A stretch of 64,000 nucleotides of DNA, taken from Taibaiella sp965229095. GTDB lineage: Bacteria; Bacteroidota; Bacteroidia; Chitinophagales; Chitinophagaceae. Made by a program: the position numbers and the translations under genes. The notes under the pieces are model-generated. The model did no database searches. It saw only the letters and a list, made by a program, of their open reading frames with translations, and was not told the DNA's origin. The DNA is taken from NCBI GenBank assembly GCA_965229095.1, contig OZ245855.1, positions 2,232,001 through 2,296,000 of the forward strand, in the 5' to 3' direction. Position 1 is the first letter of the stretch; every line of letters starts with the position of its first letter. Below, one piece after another: positions 41,622 to 51,502 of the stretch.

Positions 41622-43844
41622 ATGAATAGAAATTTTGCACTGCTATTTCTCCTTATTGCCTCCCTGTCCGTTTTAGTTGCTCCCGATGCCGCCGCACAAC
41701 GCAAAAAGAAAAAGAAGAAAAAAGAGAACATAGAGCATCTCGAACCCTGGGAGATCGATACGCTTATAGCGCCTATTCCCATCAGCCGGCAAATGTTTAC
41801 CGGCAATATCGATAAACAGATCAAAAAAGCGGACCTGAAGGACGGTTCGGCCGATGGCCTTATCGAACTGGAAGATACCACTGTGTCCCGGATCGTAACA
41901 CAAGCCCTGTTGAAAGATGCGCCCCATGTGATGATCCATATCGAAAACCTGCCCAATACGCCCAGCCAGCGGAAGATACAGTACTACAGGGCCATGGAAA
42001 ATATGTTGCGCCGCCTCAACGCCAAACCGCTTACACCCGATAATGCCAATTACATCAAGAAGTCCGTTGCCAATTTCGAGGAACTTGTGCTGGCCAGGGA
42101 ACAAAACAGGATAATGGACTATGTAAAACAGAACGATAATATTTATACCCTCGACAATAGCGAATTGCTGAACGATTATCCCGAAGCGAAGGCCTATGTT
42201 TTTGAATCGGTAGGTAAAGCCAAACCGGAGGTTATGATCAAAAGGCTGCCGGAGTTTGCCAAAGAATCTTATGCAGATCCGGTGATTGCCGCAGCGGCCA
42301 AAATAGTTCCCGGCACTATCCTTACCTATGCAACCTCTACCAGCGCGCTCAGCACTGCCGTGCGCCGCAATAAAGATCCGCTGGTACAGACCATTGTGCG
42401 CATAGGCACAGAATCGCGTACCCCTTTAAAAGCGCTGCCCTTCCTCAGCGATATTCACAATAAGAAGAAAACGATCAGGGAGGTGGATGCGATCACCGCC
42501 AATCCCAAATCCTATTACAAAGCCCTGGTAGGCTTAAAGATCGAAAACGACAACCTTTCCGAAAAAGCGGTGGACCAGGAGCTCAACCTCCGCGGCCTGG
42601 AACTGGTACGCGAGGTGAACCGCCTGCACGACTCTCCCGCCCCGGTACGCTTTAAATCCCTCCTGGATTTTGGCGCCGAAGACCTTTATTTTATGATGAT
42701 CGGCAGCCAGGACGAAATCTATACCAGCAGCTTCACCTGGATGTTTGACCGTATGCTGGAAAAAATGAAGCCCATGAGCGGCGACCAGTTGCTGACCAAG
42801 GTGCACAAAAGCCATTTCCGCACCTTTATCCGTATGGCGGCCGGTTACAATAAGCTTTCTCCTTTCCTGGCTTCTATGGACGAGGACAAAAAAAGCGACC
42901 TGATGCGGGAGTTTGTCGCTAACCTGGAAAAAGGTGCAGATGATGACCTGGAAGATGCTGTAGATGTGGCAGATGCATTTGGAAGCATTACCGATCCCAA
43001 ACTGATCGACTTTCTTAAAAAGGAGATCAAAAACAATTATGAACGCACTTACAGCGCCAATAATGCCGAAAGCGGCAAAGGCGTAATCGTGTACGGCCTG
43101 CTGAGCACTATTTTTAACAGCGCCGACAATACAGCAGACCTTAGCGGCCAGTTAAGCGTAATACCCCCTATTACCTATGTGCCCTACGAATCGCTAAAAA
43201 ATGCCAAAGGCCAGGTGATCGTACATACCTTTTTTTACGGAGACGAGGATGGCAGAAGTTCTTTCGCGAGCTTTAAGAGCAATTTCCCTGCCAGCAAATG
43301 GAAAGTTACTTCCAACAAAAACTGGATTACTTATACTTCCCTGGGAGAGCATCCCATAATCGTATATGCCAACCTGCCCCTGGAAGAGCCCAAAGATGAA
43401 GAAGCGCAAAAGGCGCTGCAAGCTTACCTGACCGAAAATGAAATTGTACCTACCATGGTCATTCACCGGGGGCACAGCTACCATCTGGACGGCTCGCTGG
43501 AAAACCTGACGCCGGATGTAAAAATAGTGATGCTGGGCTCCTGCGGCGGCTATCACAACCTGGCCAAAGTGCTCAATACCGCACCCGATGCCAATATCAT
43601 TTCCTCCAAGCAGGTAGGCGCCATGAGTATTAACGAACCCATTATCCGTACCATGTTCGAGCAATTGTTGCAGGGCCGGGATATAGACTGGATCAGCTCC
43701 TGGTCCAGCCTGGGCAAATACTTCAGCGGCCGGAGCGCCCAGGAGCGCGATTTGTTCAGCGATTATGTTCCGCCGAACAAAAACCTGGGAGCCATTTTTA
43801 TTAAGGCCTACCGTAAAATGGCCATGAAAGATGATGATAATTAA
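41622..43844 (+). CDS. Secreted clan-CD-like protein, paralog 1
   Basis: 740 residues from ATG 41622: signal peptide (LLFLLIASLSVLVAPDAAAQ), a Lys-rich stretch, then a long helical body (about 50-540, e.g. LREFVANLEKGADDDLEDAVDVADAFGS) and a C-terminal alpha/beta domain. That domain ends with MVIHRGHSYHLDGS (His615, His618) and VMLGSCGGYHNLAKVL (Cys641), then SSKQVGAMSINEPIIRTMFEQLLQG: a His-then-Cys order typical of clan CD peptidases (caspase, gingipain, CHAT). Not recognised as a named family. The frame runs upstream to 41448, but only the ATG at 41622 leads a signal peptide. Tandem paralog follows. Confidence 0.75.
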   Translation: MNRNFALLFLLIASLSVLVAPDAAAQRKKKKKKKENIEHLEPWEIDTLIAPIPISRQMFTGNIDKQIKKADLKDGSADGLIELEDTTVSRIVTQALLKDAPHVMIHIENLPNTPSQRKIQYYRAMENMLRRLNAKPLTPDNANYIKKSVANFEELVLAREQNRIMDYVKQNDNIYTLDNSELLNDYPEAKAYVFESVGKAKPEVMIKRLPEFAKESYADPVIAAAAKIVPGTILTYATSTSALSTAVRRNKDPLVQTIVRIGTESRTPLKALPFLSDIHNKKKTIREVDAITANPKSYYKALVGLKIENDNLSEKAVDQELNLRGLELVREVNRLHDSPAPVRFKSLLDFGAEDLYFMMIGSQDEIYTSSFTWMFDRMLEKMKPMSGDQLLTKVHKSHFRTFIRMAAGYNKLSPFLASMDEDKKSDLMREFVANLEKGADDDLEDAVDVADAFGSITDPKLIDFLKKEIKNNYERTYSANNAESGKGVIVYGLLSTIFNSADNTADLSGQLSVIPPITYVPYESLKNAKGQVIVHTFFYGDEDGRSSFASFKSNFPASKWKVTSNKNWITYTSLGEHPIIVYANLPLEEPKDEEAQKALQAYLTENEIVPTMVIHRGHSYHLDGSLENLTPDVKIVMLGSCGGYHNLAKVLNTAPDANIISSKQVGAMSINEPIIRTMFEQLLQGRDIDWISSWSSLGKYFSGRSAQERDLFSDYVPPNKNLGAIFIKAYRKMAMKDDDN

Positions 43845-43850
43845 AATAAA

Positions 43851-43888
43851 GAAAAGAATGGCCTGCCGCGGAGCAGGCCATTCTTTTC
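43851..43888 (+). terminator. Terminator between the two paralogs
   Basis: 16-bp stem GAAAAGAATGGCCTGC / GCAGGCCATTCTTTTC with a 6-nt loop, 6 bases past the stop. The second paralog therefore has its own promoter. Confidence 0.85.
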
Positions 43889-44021
43889 CCGGATATAGAT
43901 ACCACAAAAGCAAATAAGTTACCTTTACCTGTCATTTATACTTTGGCCTGGAATTTGATGATACCTTATAGCGGTAAATCCGTCAAATCCCTTCTCCGAA
44001 AATTCCGTCTTTATTCTTGAT

Positions 44022-46232
44022 ATGCATAAATCAATAGCCTTTTCCTTTATTATTGCCGCTGCCTTCGCCGGGAGCAGCGATGCGCTTGCCCAGAGAAATA
44101 AAAACAACAAAACACAAAAAGAAAGCGTGCCGCTTCAGCCCTGGGAGGTAGATACTTTAATCAATCCCATCCCCATGAACCGGGCTATGTTTACCGATAA
44201 GATCATGGCACAGGTCAAAAGGGCGGATGCCCGCGATGGCGCCACCGACCATGTGATCGAACTGGAGGATACCACCGTTTCGCGTATAGTAACCCAGGCC
44301 CTCCTGGTAAGGGTACCGCAGATCATGACCCATATCGAAAATATGGATATGCCCCACCAGACCAAGATCCAGTACCACCGTATGCTGGAAAACCTGGTAA
44401 GGCGGCTTAATACCAGGTCTTTTATGCCCGAAGATGCCGTCTACATCCGGAAAAGCGTCGATAATTTTGAAGAATTGCTGCTGGCCCGGGAACAGAACAG
44501 GCTTGACGAGTACGTAAAGGCCAATGCCAATATTTATACCCTGGACAATGGCGAAATGCTGAATGAGCGCCCGGATCTGAAAACGATAGTATTTGAAGCG
44601 GTGGGTAAAGCCAACCCGGTAATGATGATCAAAAGACTCCCGGAATTTGCCAAAGAGTCCTATGCCGATCCGGTAATTACGGCAGCAGCCAGGGTAATGC
44701 CCGGCACTATTCTTACCTACGCCAGCTCAACCAGTGTATTGAGCACCGCCGTAAGAAGGAATAAAGATCCTTTCGTAAAAACCATCGTGAGCATTGCCGA
44801 CCAGGCCAAAAACCCTCAGAAGGTACTGCCTTTCGTGGAGGAAATATTTGAAGGCCGCAAAACCATCGCGGCCATCGACGGTATTGCCAACGACCCCAAG
44901 GCCTATTTCCAGGCCCTGGTGGCCCTCAGGATGCAAGGGCCTTCCCTGGCCGACAAGGCCATCGAAGACGAGATCAATTACCGCGGGCTGCAATTCGTAA
45001 GAGTGGTCAACGAGCTGCACGATTCCCCTGCCTCGGTCCGTTTCAAATCCCTCATGGATTTCAATGCAGAGGATCTTTATTTTATGATGATCGGCAGCCA
45101 GGATGAAATTTATACCAGCAGCTTTACCTGGATGTTTGACCGCATGCTGGAAAAAATGAAGCCGCTCAGCGGCGACCAGTTCCTGGAAAAAGTACGCAAA
45201 AGCCGTTTCCGCACCTTCCTGCGTATGGCAGCCGGGTATAACAAGCTCTCTCCTTTCCTGTCTTCTATGGATGAAGAACACAAGAATGCCCTGATGAAAG
45301 AGTTTGTAGCCAACCTCGAAAAAGGACCGATGGACGACCTGGAAGATGCCGTAGATGTAGCCGATGCCTTTGGTAGCATCAACGATCCCAAGCTTATCGA
45401 TTTCCTGAAGAACGAGATCCGGAATAATTATGAAAAGAAGTCGAACGAGAAAGGCATTATCGTCTATGCCCTGCTGTACACCATTTTTAACAGCGCCGAA
45501 AACTCGGAGCAGCTCAATGCCAATGTCAAAGAGCTGATACCTCCCATTACTTTTGTACCCTACGCCTCACTCCAGGATGATAAGCAGAATATCGTACAAC
45601 AGGTCTTTTTCTATGGCGATAAAGATGGCATGGGCGCCTTTAACGGTTACCTCAACCTGTTCCGCAATCCTAAATGGAAAATAGAGCAGAATAACTATTG
45701 GGCTACCATTACGACTACCGGCCCCCGCCTGATCACCATTTATGTCAATAAACCTTTGCCCGAAGAGGCCGAAGAAAATGATGTATTTGCCCAGAACAAA
45801 CTGCAGCAATACCTGGACGACAACGGCCTGCATCCTTCCATAGTGATCCACAGGGGCCACAGCTATTACCTGCCCACTACCCTGGAGCACCTCAGCCCTT
45901 CGGCCAAGATCGTGATCCTGGGTTCCTGCGGCGGTTATCATAACCTGGCCAAGGTATTAAATGCTTCCCCTGATGCGCACATTATATCCTCCAAACAAGT
46001 TGGAGCATACAGCGTTAACACACCTATAATCAACTCTTTAAATGACATTTTACTTTCAGGACAGGATGTGAACTGGATCAGTATGTGGCAAGGCCTGTCC
46101 AAGTATTTTGCGGGCAAAGGCGCCGGGATCAACGACCTTTTCAGCGATTATATGCCACCCAACAAGAACCTGGGCGCCATCTTTATCAAGGCTTACCGCA
46201 AGCAGGCCATGCTGATCGGGCAGGAGCAATAA
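44022..46232 (+). CDS. Secreted clan-CD-like protein, paralog 2
   Basis: 736 residues with a signal peptide (IAFSFIIAAAFAGSSDALAQ). Colinear with the preceding gene over its whole length: shared blocks are PWEVDTLINPIPMNRAMF, ELEDTTVSRIVTQALL, KESYADPVITAAAR, RVVNELHDSPASVRFKSL, MMIGSQDEIYTSSFTWMFDRMLEKMKP and the C-terminal HRGHSY (His610) and GSCGGYHNL (Cys636). Identity appears high, about two-thirds by eye. Presumed duplicate; the retained His and Cys in both copies suggest an active enzyme. Substrate and role unknown. Confidence 0.75.
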   Translation: MHKSIAFSFIIAAAFAGSSDALAQRNKNNKTQKESVPLQPWEVDTLINPIPMNRAMFTDKIMAQVKRADARDGATDHVIELEDTTVSRIVTQALLVRVPQIMTHIENMDMPHQTKIQYHRMLENLVRRLNTRSFMPEDAVYIRKSVDNFEELLLAREQNRLDEYVKANANIYTLDNGEMLNERPDLKTIVFEAVGKANPVMMIKRLPEFAKESYADPVITAAARVMPGTILTYASSTSVLSTAVRRNKDPFVKTIVSIADQAKNPQKVLPFVEEIFEGRKTIAAIDGIANDPKAYFQALVALRMQGPSLADKAIEDEINYRGLQFVRVVNELHDSPASVRFKSLMDFNAEDLYFMMIGSQDEIYTSSFTWMFDRMLEKMKPLSGDQFLEKVRKSRFRTFLRMAAGYNKLSPFLSSMDEEHKNALMKEFVANLEKGPMDDLEDAVDVADAFGSINDPKLIDFLKNEIRNNYEKKSNEKGIIVYALLYTIFNSAENSEQLNANVKELIPPITFVPYASLQDDKQNIVQQVFFYGDKDGMGAFNGYLNLFRNPKWKIEQNNYWATITTTGPRLITIYVNKPLPEEAEENDVFAQNKLQQYLDDNGLHPSIVIHRGHSYYLPTTLEHLSPSAKIVILGSCGGYHNLAKVLNASPDAHIISSKQVGAYSVNTPIINSLNDILLSGQDVNWISMWQGLSKYFAGKGAGINDLFSDYMPPNKNLGAIFIKAYRKQAMLIGQEQ

Positions 46233-46300
46233 AATGAATGCCGTATCCTGGCAGCAGCTTACTACCGGGATACCTGAAAAAATAAGTAAGGAAATCTTAA

Positions 46301-46330
46301 ATGCCGGCAGAAAGAGCCGGCATTTTTTTA
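46301..46330 (+). terminator. Terminator after paralog 2
   Basis: Stem ATGCCGGC / GCCGGCAT, loop AGAAAGA and a T7 tract. Confidence 0.85.
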
Positions 46331-46382
46331 TCTTAGTACTCCCGGCACAACCCGGCTGTTACCGGTTGTGTCTTTAAAACAA

Positions 46383-47153
46383 ATGAATATGGCCAAAACA
46401 AAAACAGCAAAAGCAGGCTATCGGCTTTCCAAAATCAACACTAATGCCGAAGCAGGGATGGATAAAGATGAGATTAAAGGCAAAACGCGCGCCATTCTCC
46501 AGGAGCTCGACGAATTGCAGAACCTCCTTTATGCCGAAGCCAAACACTCCCTCCTCGTCGTAATCCAGGGCATGGATGCCTCCGGCAAAGACGGCCTTAT
46601 CAGAGATGTATTTACCTCCATGAATCCCCAGGGCGTAAATGTAGCCTCCTTTAAAGTACCTACCGCCGAAGAAGCCGCACACGATTTCCTTTGGCGTATC
46701 CACCGGCAGGTGCCTGCAAAAGGCATGGTCCAGATTTTCAACCGCTCTCATTACGAAGATGTACTGGTAACCAGGGTGCATGGTACCTGCGACGACAAAA
46801 CCGCCGCCATAAGGATGAAGGCCATCAATGCATTTGAACAATTACTGCAGGAAAACAACACGCATGTGATCAAGCTTTACCTGCATGTTTCCCACGAAGA
46901 GCAACTGAAAAGGCTACAGGAACGCATCCATATTCCCCGGAAAATGTGGAAATACAACGAAAGCGATATTACCGAATCCAACCATTGGGATACCTACCGG
47001 AAGTATTACGAAGAGGTATTCGAGAAATGCAATGCAGTTCCCTGGCATATTATCCCCTCCGACCAGAACTGGTATAAGTCGTACCAGGTAGCGCTTATCC
47101 TGCAAAAGACCCTGAAAGGATTAAAGATGAAGTACCCGGGATTAAAGAAATAA
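46383..47153 (+). CDS. ppk2: Polyphosphate kinase 2 family protein
   Basis: Transfers phosphate between polyphosphate and nucleotides. 256 residues from ATG 46383 (46389 is also possible; GTG 46368 seems too far). Walker A GMDASGKDG, the PPK2 signature FNRSHYEDVLVTRVHG, lid residues RIHIPRKMWKYNESD and the W-rich end (NWYKSYQVALIL) are present. The class (nucleoside mono- versus diphosphate) cannot be told from the sequence alone. Single gene between a terminator and the convergent nuclease gene. Confidence 0.93.
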   Translation: MNMAKTKTAKAGYRLSKINTNAEAGMDKDEIKGKTRAILQELDELQNLLYAEAKHSLLVVIQGMDASGKDGLIRDVFTSMNPQGVNVASFKVPTAEEAAHDFLWRIHRQVPAKGMVQIFNRSHYEDVLVTRVHGTCDDKTAAIRMKAINAFEQLLQENNTHVIKLYLHVSHEEQLKRLQERIHIPRKMWKYNESDITESNHWDTYRKYYEEVFEKCNAVPWHIIPSDQNWYKSYQVALILQKTLKGLKMKYPGLKK

Positions 47154-47293
47154 GGAGCTTCCCCGCAACACACCTTTTTTCCCCACAATATGCATTTCGC
47201 CGGGCTTTATAGGCTTACATTCCCAGAGTTGAGAGCATACAATACCTAAATCACTTTAAATAAGCAATACAATAAATTAATTATCAATAAAAA

Positions 47294-48145
47294 CTAATCA
47301 AGTTCAGCGTAAACCGGCAAATGATCCGATAATTTACGGGCAGCCGTCATATCGCCATTGAATTGCTGATAAAAAGGGATAATACCCGATTTGATCAGCT
47401 TAAAGGTCTTTACAGGATAAAAAATATTATCATATTCAGATGCCAGGCAGTTATCTTCCTGGCATTCCTGTTTCAGGGTAGTCTTTTGCTGCACCAGGGA
47501 AGGCCCGTAACCCTTTCCTTTCAAAGGATTAAATACAGAATGCGATTGGGGGCAGTTAAAATCGCCCAGGAAAACCAGGCTGCCCTGTCGTAGCTTCAAA
47601 GAGTCAGCAAAGTATTTCAGGTATTTGATCTCCCGTTCCGGCTGTTTCTTTTTGGGCAGGGCATGGAAATTGACCAGGGTAAACTCTTTTCCATCTGCCT
47701 TAAAAACACCGATATACGGTTCGCGGCTTATTACGGCCTCAAAGGCGTTGGCCAGGTAGGCTCTGCCCGACAGCTTCACCCTGGCTGTTTTCCAGATAAA
47801 GGCATAACATTCCGATTCTCCCGCATGCTCCGGGGGCGCCGTTGTGGGGTCGCTGATCCTGTAATCCCAGTGCTGCCCTTTCCGGTTCAGGGCATCTACC
47901 AACCTGCCTACTGCTTGAGCGCCACCTTCTTTTATGCCGATCTCTTGCAGGGCCACCAGGTCAAAATCCTTCATACATTCCGCCATCAGCTCAATAGCCG
48001 CGTCGGGCTTACGGGCGCCAAAATTTTGCACATTCCAGCTTCCGATCGTGATGGTACCATAAGCAAGGGATACCCAAAATTGAAGCAAACAGAGTATTGC
48101 TATCGCCTTAACGAAATTAAACTTCAAATAAAATAACACAAACAA
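47294..48145 (-). CDS. Secreted endonuclease/exonuclease/phosphatase protein
   Basis: 283 residues beginning at TTG 48145; a second TTG at 48127 gives a more usual signal peptide (KAIAILCLLQFWVSLAYG). EEP-family motifs are complete: GSWNVQNFG, LVALQEIG (metal Glu), LVNFHALPKK, FLGDFNCP, and SDHLPVYAELD at the end (catalytic His). Likely a magnesium-dependent DNase or phosphatase outside the cytoplasm. The symporter gene lies just upstream on the same strand (19 bases). Confidence 0.85.
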   Translation of the reverse strand: MFVLFYLKFNFVKAIAILCLLQFWVSLAYGTITIGSWNVQNFGARKPDAAIELMAECMKDFDLVALQEIGIKEGGAQAVGRLVDALNRKGQHWDYRISDPTTAPPEHAGESECYAFIWKTARVKLSGRAYLANAFEAVISREPYIGVFKADGKEFTLVNFHALPKKKQPEREIKYLKYFADSLKLRQGSLVFLGDFNCPQSHSVFNPLKGKGYGPSLVQQKTTLKQECQEDNCLASEYDNIFYPVKTFKLIKSGIIPFYQQFNGDMTAARKLSDHLPVYAELD

Positions 48146-48164
48146 TTAGTAATGAATTAAATAA

Positions 48165-49634
48165 TTAATCTACAATAAATTCGGCGTGCAATTTTTCGTC
48201 GTCCAGCTCTCCTTCCCAGCGGGCCACTACGCAACTGGCCAGGCAATTGCCCAATACATTGACCGAGGTACGGGCCATATCCATCAGCTCGTCGATGCCG
48301 AAAATGGCCATAATGGGCCATAGCGGGAGTTTGAACGTAGCTGCGGCCCCGATCAGGATCACCAGCGAGGCCCTGGGTACGCCCGCTACCCCCTTACTCG
48401 TCAACATCAAAGTAAGCCCGATCATGATTTGGGTACCGATACTCAAATCCATACCGGCAGCCTGGGCCACAAAAACAGAGGCAAGGGAAAGATAAAGCGT
48501 AGTACCATCTAAATTAAATGTATAACCCGTTGGTAATACAAAGGATACGATCTTTCGCGGCACCCCGATTTTCTCCATATTCTCCATAGCCTTGGGGAGA
48601 GCGCTTTCCGAGCTGGTGGTGGCAAATGCGATGGACACGGGTTCTTTTACAGCCCTGTAGAAGGTTTTAAAAGGGATTTTACAGATCAGCATCACCGAAC
48701 CGAACACCAGGATAACGAAAACGATAAGGGCGCAATAAAGGGTAATAAGGAGCTTGGCCAGGGCAAAAAGAATATCTGTACCCAATTCTGCTGTGGCATG
48801 GGCGATGGCAGCGCCCACCCCGAAAGGGGCAAAATACATAATAATATTCGTGAATTTGAACATGGTTTCCGCTAGGCTTTCGGCGAAGGAAAGCATCGGT
48901 TTTTTCTTCTCTTCCGAAAGCATGGCCAGGGCTATTCCGAATATAATACTAAAAACCACTATGGGTAATACTTGTCCGTCGGCTACCGCTTTGGCAATGT
49001 TTTCGGGGAAAATATCGAGGATATGATCTTTCCAGGTTTTGCCCGGGGCATCCGGCAGGCGGTCGATAAGCCCTTCAGGAACTGAGACATTGGCGCTGTC
49101 CAAAATAGATATTACCTTTTCCTGCATTTGTCTCTCCGACGATTTTGGTAAATCTTTTATGATGCTGTGGGGGATATTGATGTGCTTTCCAGCCTGGGAA
49201 ATATTGATGGCCAACAGACCTATGGCCAATGCAAGCGTAGTGACTATTTCAAAATAAAGCAACGATTTCCATCCCATCCTTCCCAACTGTTTCAGATTGG
49301 AATGCCCGGCGATGCCCACCACTAAAGTGGCAAATAAAATGGGTCCTATTATGGTTTTAATCAATTTTAAAAAAACCTTACTTAACACCTGCAGATCCAA
49401 TGCTACCTCCCTGAAATGGAAACCCACCTGCACCCCGATCACCATGGCCACCAATATCCAGGTCGTGAGCGATTTGCGGTAAACGGCGTAGCCTGTAATG
49501 GAAAAAGTAAATAACCACCAAAAGGCATTAATAACTGCCAAATCGACATTAATCCATTTATTGATAAAAAGAAGAGAAAAGATGGCGGCCAGGGTAAGGG
49601 AGACAAGAGAAGAAATAGTAAATATTTTTTTCAT
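48165..49634 (-). CDS. Dicarboxylate/amino acid:cation symporter (DAACS)
   Basis: 489 residues, a GltP/DctA-type sodium- or proton-coupled importer of the inner membrane. About ten membrane segments; family marks are the Ser-rich hairpin TTSSESALPKAME, the NLDGTTLYLSLASVFVAQAAG segment and KGVAGVPRASLVIL. A long hydrophilic stretch at about 150-215 (QAGKHINIPHSIIKDLPKSSERQMQ) between segments is an extra loop. Whether it carries glutamate, C4-dicarboxylates or other acids cannot be told. The nuclease gene follows at 19 bases. Confidence 0.92.
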   Translation of the reverse strand: MKKIFTISSLVSLTLAAIFSLLFINKWINVDLAVINAFWWLFTFSITGYAVYRKSLTTWILVAMVIGVQVGFHFREVALDLQVLSKVFLKLIKTIIGPILFATLVVGIAGHSNLKQLGRMGWKSLLYFEIVTTLALAIGLLAINISQAGKHINIPHSIIKDLPKSSERQMQEKVISILDSANVSVPEGLIDRLPDAPGKTWKDHILDIFPENIAKAVADGQVLPIVVFSIIFGIALAMLSEEKKKPMLSFAESLAETMFKFTNIIMYFAPFGVGAAIAHATAELGTDILFALAKLLITLYCALIVFVILVFGSVMLICKIPFKTFYRAVKEPVSIAFATTSSESALPKAMENMEKIGVPRKIVSFVLPTGYTFNLDGTTLYLSLASVFVAQAAGMDLSIGTQIMIGLTLMLTSKGVAGVPRASLVILIGAAATFKLPLWPIMAIFGIDELMDMARTSVNVLGNCLASCVVARWEGELDDEKLHAEFIVD

Positions 49635-50700
49635 TCTATAATTTTATAATCTAAAAAGAGAAAAATCGTGGCGGGACGTAAAAATATGAAAAATATTCAA
49701 ATTTTTGCCTCAAAATGGCAAATTTCATTTATAAATATTGATTATTTACTATGTAAATACAGCCGGGATAAATACTGGTTTCATTAATGAATATTTAAGT
49801 ATAGATATAGTCTATAAAATAGATAAAATGAAATAATTAGATTGTAATAATGAAAGATAAAAATAAAATTGTGCCATAGTGTCATGTTTTTGTAAAAAAA
49901 TATAAAATAATAATTTGGTTTTCAATTTTTTATAACAATTTAAGTAAAGTAAATTACTAACAAAATGAGCTCATTATAAAAATACCGATACTTTTAAAAA
50001 CAGGAACAAATTAAATAAATATAAATTTAAAAGAGGAGGTACACTTATTTTTGAGGAGAATAAAAGTTTTATTGGCTCTACTCCAGGAGGAAGTACTTTA
50101 GTGGTCTAAATTCTAACAAATACAAATAAAACTAATTAAATAATAATAAATTTAAATTTATGCCACCCTACCCTTTTTGTATGTTCAGGTAGTCATTTTT
50201 GACACAGTGTCATATATATGAATATAAAGAATTAAATTTTTGCGCATAAATAAGCATGAAAATACATTGCGATAAATTAAATTTAATTAATCGAATTAGT
50301 AAAAAGTGTATATAAAAGGACTGAATCCAAGGCCAATGATCATCTCTCCTATTCCTGTTTTCGTACGGACCTCTCCACACACAACTACGAAAATTATATT
50401 TAACAGAAAACATTATTACTAAAAGCAAAGGCCAAACCAATTCGTGAATCCCGAATCACATTACCATATATAAGCATGCTATTAGTGTAACATATGACAA
50501 GACATCGTTACCAGCCTGGAACTTTCTCCTTTCCTATTTTAGTTGCAACTGTTAACTATAATTTTCAAACGGAGCAAAATTTTTCAAATGCAACTTACCG
50601 AGCATATGTCGGGTTTGATCATTTCAATGTGGCTCACAACATACTCCGGTGATTAAAATAGGAGAAAGATAACCCGGAAGAAAAAATGGGTATATGAAGC
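49635..50700. other. AT-rich gene desert
   Basis: About 1 kb of clearly AT-rich sequence (visibly far above the surrounding genes) without a convincing gene. It holds the symporter promoter. A frame ending TGGTCTAA at 50109 has no usable start; other short frames look random. The last part (50470-50700) becomes more balanced in composition. Confidence 0.6.
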
Positions 50701-50880
50701 GGAGGGAAGGGAAACAGGTCGAAAGATGAAAATGCCACTTATACATAATGCTAATTCACATCTAAATAAAGAAGCTGTTTTACACCGAGGTTTCTCTTTA
50801 TATTTTCAGGAGGTAAATCGGGGAAGAAAACAAGTCTTTTTTCTTACATATGTGCTGTACTCATCGTGGCGGTGCGCAGT

Positions 50881-51283
50881 CGGAAGCGCGACAAAAAATC
50901 GCCCTCCTCACCCTTCGGCTGCGCTCAGGGTGACCCTGGTTATAAGGTATGATCCAAAATTTTTGTCCTGCTGAGCAGAGTCGAAGCACGGCAAAAATTT
51001 CCCTTTTCTACCCTTCGACTGCGCTCAGGGTGACCCTCGTTATAAGGTTATTTGTCTCTCGCCGCGAGAAATATGAATCCATAACCTATACTACGCCTTC
51101 CGGTCATTCCGAATGTAGCTTGCAAAGCTTGTGTAATGAGGAATCCTGGGTACACTTGACATCTTTTCTCGCAGCGGCGCGGCGTCGCTGCGAGCATATA
51201 AAACATACATCACATTTCCACCCTTCGACTGCGCTCAGGGTGACCCTCGTTATAAGGTTATCTGCCTCTCGCTGCGAGAATAT
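50881..51283. repeat. Cluster of CCCTTCGACTGCGCTCAGGG repeats
   Basis: Three copies of CCCTTCG(A/G)CTGCGCTCAGGGTGACCCT(C/G)GTTATAAGG start at 50911, 51011 and 51221. The last two extend to CTCTCGC(C/T)GCGAGA, identical apart from a few bases over about 64 bp. No gene lies here. Confidence 0.8.
50937..51050 (+). repeat. 114-bp dispersed repeat, copy B
   Basis: Inverted counterpart of 36895-37008, about 14 kb away. Middle part has complementary arms AAATTTTTG and CAAAAATTT around CCTGCTGAGCAGAGTCGAAGC. Confidence 0.8.
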
Positions 51284-51450
51284 AAATATGAATAAATACC
51301 CAACACGCTGCCGGATATGACATGAGAAAGGAAGTTTCCAGGTATGGCTTTGGCATCTGTAACGATCAAGAATGCCGTTTACTTCAATTAAATATCAATA
51401 AATAATTAAAAATCAATCGATAGTGCAAAATAAAAAGAAAAAACAAGCAA

Positions 51451-51476
51451 AAAGCCTCCGGAAAGGGAGGCCTTTA
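51451..51476 (-). terminator. Terminator after rhomboid gene
   Basis: On the minus strand GCCTCC and GGAGGC flank a short loop and are followed by TTTTTG, 27 bases past the rhomboid stop at 51503. Confidence 0.6.
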
Positions 51477-51502
51477 TATCATTTCAGCGTTTTTAAAGGT
51501 TA

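Noticed and set aside
49969..50109. Short frame ending GGSTLVV, possible peptide precursor
   Set aside because: No ATG, GTG or TTG in a sensible place; AT-rich composition makes chance frames likely.
50210..50440. 76-codon minus-strand frame in the AT-rich region
   Set aside because: No family resemblance, AT-driven residue composition and no promoter or partner gene.
49635..50700. Replication origin
   Set aside because: AT-rich, but no DnaA-box cluster (TTATCCACA-type) is seen and no dnaA or other origin-linked gene is near.
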